64,000 bases of DNA from Desulfotomaculum sp. (GTDB lineage Bacteria; Bacillota; Desulfotomaculia; Desulfotomaculales; Desulfallaceae): positions 1 to 64,000 of the forward strand of contig JAENYQ010000002.1 of assembly GCA_016841675.1 (NCBI GenBank). Reading direction: 5' to 3'. Below the pieces are notes generated by a model. That model ran no database searches. It worked only from the letters and a program-made list of their open reading frames with translations, and was not told the DNA's origin. Both the position numbers and the translations under genes were made by a program. This document shows, one piece after another, positions 46,441-54,950 of this stretch (position 1 is its first letter; each line of letters opens with the position of its first letter).

Positions 46441-46504
46441 ATTTAATCTCTCCTTCTGCCCTTATAGTTCAATGCCTATTAGTGCAATTATTTTGTTGTA
46501 ATAT

Positions 46505-46538
46505 AAAAAGACCACCCAACAATTAAATTGAAATGGCC
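46505..46538 (-). terminator. terminator after the minor head protein
   Basis: Minus strand GGCCA-(18 nt)-TGGTC followed by TTTTTAT. Confidence 0.6.
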
Positions 46539-46541
46539 TAA

Positions 46542-47426
46542 TTAACTAATATTTTTTGATTGTTTCCATGAATTGTAGTCTGTATAATCAATAATTGGTT
46601 TTTTACCTGAGTTATCTTTAATATTTTCCCTACGTTTTGTTGGATTCCAACCAGGGACAACAGGAATAAGACAACAACGACAGTTTGGATGTAATGGTGG
46701 GGAAGGATGGTCTTCATCAATATCCCACATCTTACCGTCTAATTTTGCATCCTCTGGGTTTGTGAGTCTATCAAGTGTGGCAGACCACATAATTTTATTG
46801 ACTATGCCAGATTCTTTATAAATTTGACTTTGCGCTTGACTTTGGCAACGTGCTACTTCAGTATAGATTAGTCTTTTGCTCTCATAGGCACTGGAACCAA
46901 AATCTTTTTTAATCTCTCTTGCTAACTTATCGATAGATGTACCTTGAATCATTGCTTTCTCAACATCTCTAATTACTCTGTTGACTAGCTTTTGCTTATT
47001 GTCCCATATCCTATCAGAAAATAATTTACCATCAACAGGGTTTTCAATAACTTCTTTTATAAAATTAGCACTTAGAATTGCTAATGATATTTCCGCTTCA
47101 ACACCTCTTTGAATTGTAAAATGTGTTCTATAGTAACTCTCTTTATATGCTTTTTTTAATATTGTGGAAGTTTTCTTAACGTCCATTAAACCTAACTCTT
47201 GGGCTATATTAAGTAATATTTTTTCAAGTCTTTTTAACCCTTTATACCTATCTTGCTTAGACATTTCCTCTAATTTACCGTATTGCATATAGAGTTTTGC
47301 AATTTCAACCCTAATATCATCAAGTAAATTCTTATACGATTCAAGAAGTGGCTTCATATTTTTATTAGCTAGTTCTTCCATATCTTCTCTTATTTTTAGG
47401 ATTTCTTGCTCAAGTTGTTTACTCAT
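46542..47426 (-). CDS. minor head protein (SPP1 gp7-like)
   Basis: 294 residues. Helical N-terminus, then a conserved C-terminal block (IYTEVARCQSQAQSQIYKE, DEDHPSPPLHPNCRC) typical of phage head morphogenesis proteins. Starts inside the portal gene stop (ATGA overlap). Confidence 0.85.
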   Translation of the reverse strand: MSKQLEQEILKIREDMEELANKNMKPLLESYKNLLDDIRVEIAKLYMQYGKLEEMSKQDRYKGLKRLEKILLNIAQELGLMDVKKTSTILKKAYKESYYRTHFTIQRGVEAEISLAILSANFIKEVIENPVDGKLFSDRIWDNKQKLVNRVIRDVEKAMIQGTSIDKLAREIKKDFGSSAYESKRLIYTEVARCQSQAQSQIYKESGIVNKIMWSATLDRLTNPEDAKLDGKMWDIDEDHPSPPLHPNCRCCLIPVVPGWNPTKRRENIKDNSGKKPIIDYTDYNSWKQSKNIS

Positions 47427-48688
47427 TCTAAATCAATCCTATCTAGATCAATCATATTTCTCTCATCTTTAAGTCTCTTCATTTCTTCATCTACATTATC
47501 AATAAAGCTAAACTGAGCTATACTAGTTCTAGTAGAGATCTTATCACCGGCTTGACTTATGATTTGTGCGGTCATTAAGTCATCTTGTGGTATCATCATA
47601 GTAAACTTAGCTTTAATGTCTGTATAATCAAACTGTTTTCCAGCTTTAATGCTTACATATCTGAATAAATACTTTAATCTATTTTTGATACAATCAGCCA
47701 TAGCATTGCAGTTCAGTTTAACCCGCTGCTCAAGCGAAATTAATCTTGTCCTAAGTGCCAATGAGCTTGTATTAGACTGTAGTTTCTCATTAGAATTGAT
47801 ATGCGAACTTAACTCATAGATATTTTCTTTGATAGTTGTCAAGGTATTCTGAATAAATGAATCATTGATATTCTTAATAAGCCATTTAACATCAATTTTT
47901 TCACCATTCGGAAGTTTAAAAGCACCTTGTAATTTTGCTTTTTCTAATTCTTCAGGCTCCATATCAACGCCCAAAAGCACTAAATATGCATTCCTGAAAT
48001 CAGAAATTTCATTAGAGATATCAGATAAATTTATCTCAAATGCATCTTGTAAACCCTTTAAATCCTTAAATAAGGTATCCTGTTCCATTTCCTCAGATAT
48101 TGCACATAATGAGACAGGAATTCCACCCCAATTAATATTATTTAGAGTCTCACCAATAATGACATTGTCGGCATAATGGACAATTCTGTCTGGTAAATAT
48201 AAGTCCATATACTCCTTATCATCAAACTTTTTATAAAAGAAGTGCATGAATAATACTGCATTATTATTCTCATCAAATAACCCATAAGCATTCAAAGGGG
48301 TTAGCACTCTGGCACAGAATTTACCTTCGTTAAGGTAATATAATTCATAGCAAAATCCGAATTTTAGCATATTTTTCATTAAGTTTTCCTCATGTAATTC
48401 TGACCAATGAGCTGTATTATCTGTAATTTGCTTAATAATATCCTCATCAGATGAACGACTAATATAGGTTATTTTATTGCCAACAGCATAGGACACTTCT
48501 TCTTTTATGAATTTTTTAATAAAATTATTAGGAATTTTACTGTTTGCCCTACTCTTGATAATCTGATAACCAATGATTGCATCAGTATCACCTTTATAGT
48601 AATTATCCATTTTCTTAAATAATGGTAATTGCATTCTAAAATCTTCAATACATTTCTGTATTAACTGTTCTTGTGTTAATTGTGCCAA
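47423..48688 (-). CDS. phage portal protein (SPP1 gp6-like)
   Basis: 421 residues. It contains YYKGDTDAIIGYQIIKSRANS, NFIKKFIKEEVSYAVG and the long central helix segment with LALRTRLISLEQRVKL. It forms the dodecameric DNA channel. TTG start following AGGTGATAAA. Confidence 0.85.
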   Translation of the reverse strand: MAQLTQEQLIQKCIEDFRMQLPLFKKMDNYYKGDTDAIIGYQIIKSRANSKIPNNFIKKFIKEEVSYAVGNKITYISRSSDEDIIKQITDNTAHWSELHEENLMKNMLKFGFCYELYYLNEGKFCARVLTPLNAYGLFDENNNAVLFMHFFYKKFDDKEYMDLYLPDRIVHYADNVIIGETLNNINWGGIPVSLCAISEEMEQDTLFKDLKGLQDAFEINLSDISNEISDFRNAYLVLLGVDMEPEELEKAKLQGAFKLPNGEKIDVKWLIKNINDSFIQNTLTTIKENIYELSSHINSNEKLQSNTSSLALRTRLISLEQRVKLNCNAMADCIKNRLKYLFRYVSIKAGKQFDYTDIKAKFTMMIPQDDLMTAQIISQAGDKISTRTSIAQFSFIDNVDEEMKRLKDERNMIDLDRIDLE

Positions 48689-48696
48689 TTTATCAC

Positions 48697-50325
48697 CTAC
48701 AATCCTAATTTTGTTTTATCAAATGCAGTAGCGAATTGAATAATATTAATATCATCAATTAGCCTGTCAAATTCTGCAAGTACGTCAGGAGCATCATCGT
48801 GTAAGGAGTAACCTTCTCCTTCATAATCAAGCACCTGGCTAATAAAATCTGTATCTTCTTCATTAAAAATAATAAAGCCAGTATCCACTTTGCCGGATAT
48901 GGCTCTAATTTTCGCTTCTTTATTTTTATTTTGACGCTCATTTATAAACTGGATATTGCGATATTTTAACAATTTATCCTCTTGCATTCTCTTCTCAATT
49001 TCCCTTTTATCTGTGCCATTAAAGGTATTTTTCTCAATCCAAATTACTTTGATATTATCGTATTCTCTTAGCAAATCTATGACTTTATCAATATACTGGT
49101 CAAATGTGTACCGCTCAATAATACCTTTTCTTACCCATCGAAAATTATTGCTTGTTTTACTGCCAACCAATAGAGCAGTAAAGTCATTATTTGATTTTGT
49201 TTCTACTGCCGGATCACAACAAAGAATAGTCTTTTCAAAGAATTGAGATTCAATTTCAGTAGCAGATTTAGTTGTTGCTTGGCGAAAAGCTCTTTCCCCT
49301 ACTTTGGAAGCATCATTTTGTAATTCCTGCTTAAAGGCTTGAGGATTAGAGTAATAATCAATAGTTAACTCTAAACAATCCCATTTATCTTCCCATAAGA
49401 CAGGATATTGCATCAATTCTTCATGTTGATAATAGAATTCTTTAGCTTCGGCAATTGGATCATTTAGTTGACTATTAAAATATATTTTCTTGAATTCTGC
49501 CCAAAAGCCGGTATTAAATAGTTCATCCACATCATCAACTAAAACCGCTTTATGAACTATGTATTTATATGATTTATCTTTAAGCAGCCGGGACATGAAA
49601 CAATTTCTATGTAAAATAGTTCCAAGGACAATGAATTTCGTGGCCATCTTAACTTTTTTACCATTTCTAAATACTGCTTTATCACCAGCATATTGTGAAT
49701 CCTGAACCCATGTATTATATTTTTTATCTCTAGCTTCTTGGGTAATTACATCTGATTTGCCTTGATAATCATCGGCAATAATGAGAGATGGTCTATGACC
49801 ATTAAATTTTTTACCACGCAAACTGCTTACACTGCTAATAGCCTGGATTTTAGTCTCATTAACTAACTCTAATTCAAGTTTATTAACCGTATATTTACGA
49901 GTATCAATTAATTTGCCAAAAGTATTAATGATATAAGGATTTTCTTCAAATGCCCTTCTAATTTCCCTAATAAATTCAATAGCGTCCTGTTCGGTTTTCC
50001 CTGCTACCAGCGTATAAATTGAAACTTTATAGCAATGACACCAAGTGGTCAGAGCAAAATCACATACAGTTGTCTTTGCTGCCCCCCTTGGCAGAACTAA
50101 AAGGAGTTTATCAGAATTATCTTTAATGAACATTGATTCCAATTCATTCCAAATATCATAATGTACAGGGGCTAATTTTCTAGCAATGTTATCTGGTTTA
50201 GGAATGAATGTATCCTGAAGATAATAGAGACAGAAAAATTCTATAGACTTCGAACCTAACCACCAGGACAAAGATTTTTCACCGAATAGATTGTCTTTAT
50301 ATTCATGAAATAGCTTTTGAGCCAT
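48697..50325 (-). CDS. terminase large subunit
   Basis: 542 residues. The packaging ATPase has LPRGAAKTT (Walker-A-like, 78-86) and LIIADDYQG (Walker B). The nuclease domain has CDPAVETKSNNDFTALL. The in-frame sequence upstream stays open for about 60 codons and looks like coding sequence, but lacks a standard start. The mature protein may therefore be longer than the ATG form (see 50326-50534). Confidence 0.9.
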   Translation of the reverse strand: MAQKLFHEYKDNLFGEKSLSWWLGSKSIEFFCLYYLQDTFIPKPDNIARKLAPVHYDIWNELESMFIKDNSDKLLLVLPRGAAKTTVCDFALTTWCHCYKVSIYTLVAGKTEQDAIEFIREIRRAFEENPYIINTFGKLIDTRKYTVNKLELELVNETKIQAISSVSSLRGKKFNGHRPSLIIADDYQGKSDVITQEARDKKYNTWVQDSQYAGDKAVFRNGKKVKMATKFIVLGTILHRNCFMSRLLKDKSYKYIVHKAVLVDDVDELFNTGFWAEFKKIYFNSQLNDPIAEAKEFYYQHEELMQYPVLWEDKWDCLELTIDYYSNPQAFKQELQNDASKVGERAFRQATTKSATEIESQFFEKTILCCDPAVETKSNNDFTALLVGSKTSNNFRWVRKGIIERYTFDQYIDKVIDLLREYDNIKVIWIEKNTFNGTDKREIEKRMQEDKLLKYRNIQFINERQNKNKEAKIRAISGKVDTGFIIFNEEDTDFISQVLDYEGEGYSLHDDAPDVLAEFDRLIDDINIIQFATAFDKTKLGL

Positions 50326-50534
50326 TTTTTTAGATTTTTTTAAGGTAAAGGATTTTTCAGTTTGATAGTATTTAATAAGATATTGGTATAGTAGTTTGCG
50401 GTTATCTTCAGTGTTGAATATGTCTTGATTTTGGGTTATATAAAACTCACCTTCTTTCTCAAAAACCCTATTTTTGTTATATAAAATTGCGGTGGTTACT
50501 TCCGGCCCGCTCCCGGCTCACCGATTAGAAGCAT
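50326..50534 (-). other. open upstream extension of the terminase gene and 12-codon mini-ORF
   Basis: In the terminase frame, codons from about 50,510 down to 50,326 are open and read like protein (TTAILYNKNRVFEKEGEFYI; then a Lys-rich stretch). There is no ATG, GTG or TTG. A mini-ORF (50534-50496, MLLIGEPGAGRK) in another frame ends within this extension. A frameshift, a sequencing error or an unusual start would join them. Confidence 0.4.
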
Positions 50535-50563
50535 ACCCCCTATATCTATTCACTAGGCAAATA

Positions 50564-50587
50564 AAAAAAGTGATGATTACTCACCAC
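50564..50587 (-). terminator. terminator after the recombinase gene
   Basis: Minus strand GTGGTGA-GTAA-TCATCAC followed by TTTTTT. Confidence 0.75.
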
Positions 50588-50630
50588 TCTGGCATACCAT
50601 GATATTTTATTTCCTTTTTTTTACGTTCTA

Positions 50631-51176
50631 CTATAGATAAAACTTCTTCAATGTTTCATCTATCTCATCCTGTGTCAGACCTATATACTCCATCGTTACC
50701 GACTGTGAGGAATGATTAAATATCCTTTGTAGTTTCACTAAGTCTTTTGTCTCTTCAAAATAAAATCTACCAAATGTTTTTCTTAATGAATGATTCCCAA
50801 AGTGTTCTAATCCTAATTTATCAGCAATACCTTTAACTATCCTATACGCCTGAGTGGTTGTAATATGGGGATTTTCCCCGTTCTTTTGCCTACTTGGGAA
50901 TAGATAATCATCATCACTCATACCCTGGATATATCTATCAAGCTCAACTCTTAATTCATTATTAATTAGCATCTTTTTACTTTTACCTGTCTTTTGTTCC
51001 TGCAAGATTACATGACTTCCTTTAACATCCTTGACCGTTAAACCAACTACGTCACCTATTCTCAGTCCCATATTTAACTGAAAAGTAATGAGAATGTAGT
51101 TTCTTAGGCCAGTTTTTAAAGCTTCGTCCTTATATCGCTTAACCATTGCTCTGTCTCTTATGGGCTGCACTAACAT
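50631..51176 (-). CDS. minimal tyrosine recombinase (catalytic domain only)
   Basis: 181 residues. Catalytic residues are visible: R39 (MGLRIGD), K62 (QKTGK), H129/R132 (HSLRKTFG), H155 (NHSS), Y164 (MEYIG). The N-terminal core-binding domain of full-length integrases is absent. It lies between the small and large terminase genes rather than at a prophage end, so it is unlikely to be the prophage integrase. It may resolve concatemers or be involved in packaging. RBS AGGGGG. Confidence 0.85.
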   Translation of the reverse strand: MLVQPIRDRAMVKRYKDEALKTGLRNYILITFQLNMGLRIGDVVGLTVKDVKGSHVILQEQKTGKSKKMLINNELRVELDRYIQGMSDDDYLFPSRQKNGENPHITTTQAYRIVKGIADKLGLEHFGNHSLRKTFGRFYFEETKDLVKLQRIFNHSSQSVTMEYIGLTQDEIDETLKKFYL

Positions 51177-51350
51177 TTTAATACCCCCTAAATATAATAG
51201 TGTGGATAATTAATCATTTCCTTACACTCATTATATTACACTGGAAGGTATTTGTAAACTCATTTTACTACATTTAGAGTATTATTCTGTGTTTTTTAAG
51301 ATAAATCCCTATTATGAGTGTAGTATTTTGAACAATTCATACACTCATTT

Positions 51351-51764
51351 TTATTCCTCTATCTCATCTTCCCACTCTTCAAACTCTTTCTCCAAGTCTT
51401 CAGGTTTAATATTATTATCCTCCTGCTTGGCAGTAGCTTGAATATTATATTTTGAAACAGTTTTACCTAGTGACCTATCGATCCAGTATGAGAGAGCTTT
51501 CTCCTTAGTTCGAGAATCTTTAGTAGTTTGGATTAAATACCAGTATTCATCAATAGCCTTTAAAAGTTTAGCATTAAATTCCTTTTCGCCAAGGGTTTTT
51601 ATCTCCTGTAACCGCTTGTCTAGCTCAGCCATAAAATCTTTATTACCTAACCAATCATACAAAGCCTGTCTACTAACCCTTACAAACTTAGCCACATCTG
51701 TTTTTGTATGCTCTCCACTCACTAATAATTCAATGGCCTTTCTCTTCTGTTCATCTATAATCAT
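51351..51764 (-). CDS. terminase small subunit-like helix-turn-helix protein
   Basis: 137 residues. The N-terminal helix-turn-helix (SGEHTKTDVAKFVRVSRQALYDWL) and an acidic C-terminus match the phBC6A51-type small terminase. ATG 51764 sits after GAGGTGAAACCT. Recognises the packaging site. Confidence 0.75.
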   Translation of the reverse strand: MIIDEQKRKAIELLVSGEHTKTDVAKFVRVSRQALYDWLGNKDFMAELDKRLQEIKTLGEKEFNAKLLKAIDEYWYLIQTTKDSRTKEKALSYWIDRSLGKTVSKYNIQATAKQEDNNIKPEDLEKEFEEWEDEIEE

Positions 51765-51804
51765 AGGTTTCACCTCGCTTTACACACTAACAATATTTAG
51801 GCAT

Positions 51805-51824
51805 AAAAAAGAGCCTATCGGCTC
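51805..51824 (-). terminator. terminator after the HExxH gene
   Basis: Minus strand GAGCC-GATA-GGCTC followed by TTTTTT, overlapping the stop codon region at 51815. Confidence 0.75.
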
Positions 51825-52696
51825 CCTACTATTATATTTATTAACAAATAACACACTTGTCCAACACTTATTATCTCTTCTTGATTTGGTAACCTAGATG
51901 GATTACGCCTTACTATTTCCCATACCTTTTCCAAACAAATAAAAAATGGCTCTTTTAATTCCTGAAGGTAAGTAATGAATTCCGGGCAACAAATATTAAG
52001 TATTTCTTCTAATGATTTATATTTATTATCACTTTCACAAATTAAACCATCAATTGTTCCCAATAACATTCCTAATTTACATATATAACCATGGAAATAA
52101 TCAGACTTAACATTATTACTACTATTTTTTACGATTTTATTATGTTCTAAAGTAAGTTGTAAGAAATCAATAAAAAACTTTTGTATTTGAGCTTTATTAT
52201 AGTAATATTTTACTGTTCCTTTTTGAGCGTAATATTCATCCCATAATGTTTTTCCTACTATATAAAAATTTTTCTGATTTTCTTCCATATGATTAAGTTT
52301 CACTTGTTTATTAATACAATTTGCTTTTACATGATTTAATTCATGAGCAATAATCATATATTGATTATAAAGTTGCTCCTCATTTTCTGAAAGAATACCG
52401 TTAATAAAAAGATTATTGTCAATCACTATCCATTGATAATTATTTAATTCTATAGTTGTTCCTAAAGAATCAGAATAAGCACCATCGTTATTACCAGTTT
52501 CATTTATTTTAATAATAGTTTCTTGATAATTAGTTGGTATAATAATCTCTTTAAGATATTTCCTGTTTAAATCATCTAAAACCATGTCAACAATTTCTTC
52601 TATAAATGCTTTAACCAAATCTCTATCTTCTTCTTTAACTCCATCTAGAATAATGTTCACACTCTCACCTACTATGGTTTTTTGAATAGATTTCAC
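51815..52696 (-). CDS. uncharacterised phage protein with HExxH zinc-peptidase motif
   Basis: 293 residues. IIAHELNHVKA gives HELNH at 118-122, the HExxH zinc-binding signature, within a helix as in metallopeptidases. No ImmA-type helix-turn-helix is attached. Flanked by small early-type genes and the terminase module, with its own terminator. It could be a cargo protease or a repressor-cleaving enzyme. The start GTG has a weak site. Confidence 0.6.
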   Translation of the reverse strand: MKSIQKTIVGESVNIILDGVKEEDRDLVKAFIEEIVDMVLDDLNRKYLKEIIIPTNYQETIIKINETGNNDGAYSDSLGTTIELNNYQWIVIDNNLFINGILSENEEQLYNQYMIIAHELNHVKANCINKQVKLNHMEENQKNFYIVGKTLWDEYYAQKGTVKYYYNKAQIQKFFIDFLQLTLEHNKIVKNSSNNVKSDYFHGYICKLGMLLGTIDGLICESDNKYKSLEEILNICCPEFITYLQELKEPFFICLEKVWEIVRRNPSRLPNQEEIISVGQVCYLLINIIVGSR

Positions 52697-52745
52697 TTCT
52701 AAGAAATTAATCCCTGCAAATAATCCCTAAATTATTCCAAAATTT

Positions 52746-53006
52746 TTAGGCAAAGTGTAGCATTCTTAATGCCTCTACCTCTTTCTTTTTCTTCCAAACC
52801 ATCTTCTTTACCTCATGCAACTTACCAATAAAACCCTTCAAATTCTCATTTTCTCTATACTCTTTTATTATATCGAACATGCTTTCGCTTTTCTCGAACC
52901 AAAATAAAACTTTACCATTTTTCTCAGTAACCTCTTTGGCCTCAAACCCTTTATTTATAAGGTATGCAGCAACATACAAACTTTTAACACTATATAAATT
53001 TTCCAT
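52746..53006 (-). CDS. DUF5659-like small protein
   Basis: 86 residues. SVKSLYVAAYLINKGFEAKEV and KVLFWFEKSESMFDII follow the pattern of DUF5659, common in clostridial phages. RBS GGAGGG. A second, shorter protein of the same look lies at 56307-56480. Confidence 0.65.
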   Translation of the reverse strand: MENLYSVKSLYVAAYLINKGFEAKEVTEKNGKVLFWFEKSESMFDIIKEYRENENLKGFIGKLHEVKKMVWKKKKEVEALRMLHFA

Positions 53007-53151
53007 AAATAACCCTCCAATTTTCTTATAAATTTAATTCGCTTTCGTCACACATAACATGATATTTAGCGGTGAACAGCTATATTTACTATACGAACCA
53101 ATAACACATTAACTTTTGTATTCTACGCCCCGGCTATGCCATTAACTTAAA

Positions 53152-53379
53152 TTATGGTTTATCTCCTAATTGTTTACTTAATGCCACATTTACCCCCCTA
53201 TAAACACGAAAGCATATTTCATTTTCAGTAGCCTTTAATAATTCCTTTACCTTAACTAAATGATCATCTAGCATTTCTTTAAATTTTTCTTCGGAAATAC
53301 TTTTAGCCTCTACTATTTCTGCCTTCTTCAATTCACATTTTAAATTCTCTAATTTTGCTAAATCATTTTCATTAATCAC
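53152..53379 (-). CDS. hypothetical small phage protein
   Basis: 75 residues, Lys/Glu-rich with coiled-coil-like heptads (ENLKCELKKAEIVEAKSI). No family recognised. Confidence 0.45.
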   Translation of the reverse strand: MINENDLAKLENLKCELKKAEIVEAKSISEEKFKEMLDDHLVKVKELLKATENEICFRVYRGVNVALSKQLGDKP

Positions 53380-53471
53380 GTTTTACCCTCCATTACTTTC
53401 GTTTTTTACTGGTTTCTTTTTGGCTCTCTTCCTCTCTAATCTCTCAAATTTATTCAAACGCTTTCACTCCT

Positions 53472-53506
53472 AAAATATAAAATGGACAGATACAATGCCT
53501 CTGTCC
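53472..53506 (-). terminator. hairpin with U-rich tail after the 53573 gene
   Basis: Minus strand GGACAG-(11 nt)-CTGTCC then ATTTTATATTTT. Confidence 0.5.
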
Positions 53507-53572
53507 AGGGCAGATACCACAAAGGAAGTGAGAGTAGCCTTTTATTTTATGTCCCAGGACTACCGGGCATCC

Positions 53573-53938
53573 TCACACATCAAGGCTGATAGAGACAAAC
53601 TTTGCTTTATAATCTATTAATTTAACAATATCCATTATAGTTTCATCATCCAGTACCGGCTCTACGTTTACCACGTTGCCAAATTTGGTATCCTTATCAA
53701 CTAACCTAAATACTTGATAAACAGTCCATTTTAAATTACGATCATTAAATCCGACTTCCACAACCACACCAATATCATTAAGTTTACAAATAACACTGTC
53801 ATTTATTATTCTGTCAATTGGCATGGGTACAGATTCATCAATACTATGTCTTTCTAGATAATCACGCACACACATATATTCAGCACCATAGAAATAATCA
53901 TAATCAAAAAAGTATTTTAGTAGCATATAATTCTCCAT
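53573..53938 (-). CDS. hypothetical phage protein
   Basis: 121 residues, acidic, aromatic-rich N-terminus (YFFDYDYFYGAEYMCV). No recognised domain. Lies in the middle region between replication and packaging modules. Confidence 0.5.
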   Translation of the reverse strand: MENYMLLKYFFDYDYFYGAEYMCVRDYLERHSIDESVPMPIDRIINDSVICKLNDIGVVVEVGFNDRNLKWTVYQVFRLVDKDTKFGNVVNVEPVLDDETIMDIVKLIDYKAKFVSISLDV

Positions 53939-53950
53939 TCATTTTTACAT

Positions 53951-53976
53951 AAAAAAGAAGCCTTATAAGCTTCTTT
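53951..53976 (-). terminator. terminator after the 53996 gene
   Basis: Minus strand AAGAAGC-TTATAA-GCTTCTT run followed by TTTT. Confidence 0.65.
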
Positions 53977-53995
53977 CGACCCTTGTATTATTTTA

Positions 53996-54388
53996 TTAAC
54001 TTTCTTCGCTTAGTTTTTTCCATTCTTCCATTGGGGTAAATTTTGTTAATTTATATGTTACTTCCTCTAATGAATTCCAAAAATTAAAATCAATTTTACT
54101 ATTTACTGCTGAAGTAAATCCAAATGCTGATGCTTCTTGTATAACCCATTTAAATTGATTTTGCAATACAGAATCATCTTCAATATCATTTCTTGAAAGA
54201 CTCATATAATGAGCATCTTCCTTGATAGATTGTTTTAATGACTTATATTCAGATCTTACATAATCTTCATTAATTTTTTCATAGTTATTAAGTTTTTTGC
54301 TTATTTCCTCTTTTAATTTACTGATACGAATAAGATAATCATAAACCCTTTTAGCTACTTCTCTATTTGACATGGCTCTTAATTCCAT
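53996..54388 (-). CDS. hypothetical phage protein
   Basis: 130 residues, helical; MELRAMSNREVAKRVYDYLI is the N-terminus from ATG 54388 (GGAG 9 nt upstream). The longer frame to 54445 lacks a site. The C-terminal FAFGFTSAVNSKIDFNFW-type region is not assignable. Unknown. Confidence 0.5.
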   Translation of the reverse strand: MELRAMSNREVAKRVYDYLIRISKLKEEISKKLNNYEKINEDYVRSEYKSLKQSIKEDAHYMSLSRNDIEDDSVLQNQFKWVIQEASAFGFTSAVNSKIDFNFWNSLEEVTYKLTKFTPMEEWKKLSEES

Positions 54389-54685
54389 TATATCTTCTCC
54401 TTTCCATTTACCATAAATTAAACATACAGGAAAGGAATCCTGCAAACTTTATTATCTTTCTATATATTGCCTACCGGCGGTCGCTTGCCAGCGGGGCATT
54501 GTCCGTATTAAAATTTTCGCTTGTTGCGAAAATTATTAATCCGTCCAAATCAATATTATATATCTAAAGGAGATATTTTTGATTTTTAATCTCCACGTTA
54601 ATTTTATATTTTATTTCTTGGTTTATGGGGCAAGCCCCATTCCCCAAAGAAAGGTAAAATAAAAAATGAATCCTGAATTAAAAAT

Positions 54686-54945
54686 TGGTAACAAGATTTA
54701 TGATATGGTTACAAAACTCTGTTACCTCTCTAACCCTTGATTTTATTGAGATTATGAGTCGGTTGCAAAAATCACAGGATTTTTGAATACTATAAATAAT
54801 ATATAATATTTTTTTATCTCTTAATTTTTTATGTTATTTTTGTTACCTGACTTTAAAATGGCTATAAGTCCAATAAAATCAATACTTTATGAAGGTTGCA
54901 AAATTATAATTTAAAATGTGATTCGTGTTATTTTTGTAACCTAAA
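54686..54945. repeat. candidate prophage replication origin with GGTTRCAAAA iterons
   Basis: Six or more copies of a GGTTACAAAA / GGTTGCAAAA motif in both orientations: near 54,687 (GGTAACAAG), 54,707, 54,719 (GTTACC), 54,760, 54,837 (TTTTGTTACC), 54,893 and 54,934 (TTTTGTAACC). They lie in very AT-rich DNA directly downstream of the helicase gene. A hairpin AAAAATC-ACAG-GATTTTT lies at 54,766. No gene occupies 54,389-54,950. Confidence 0.5.
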
Positions 54946-54950
54946 TTTCA

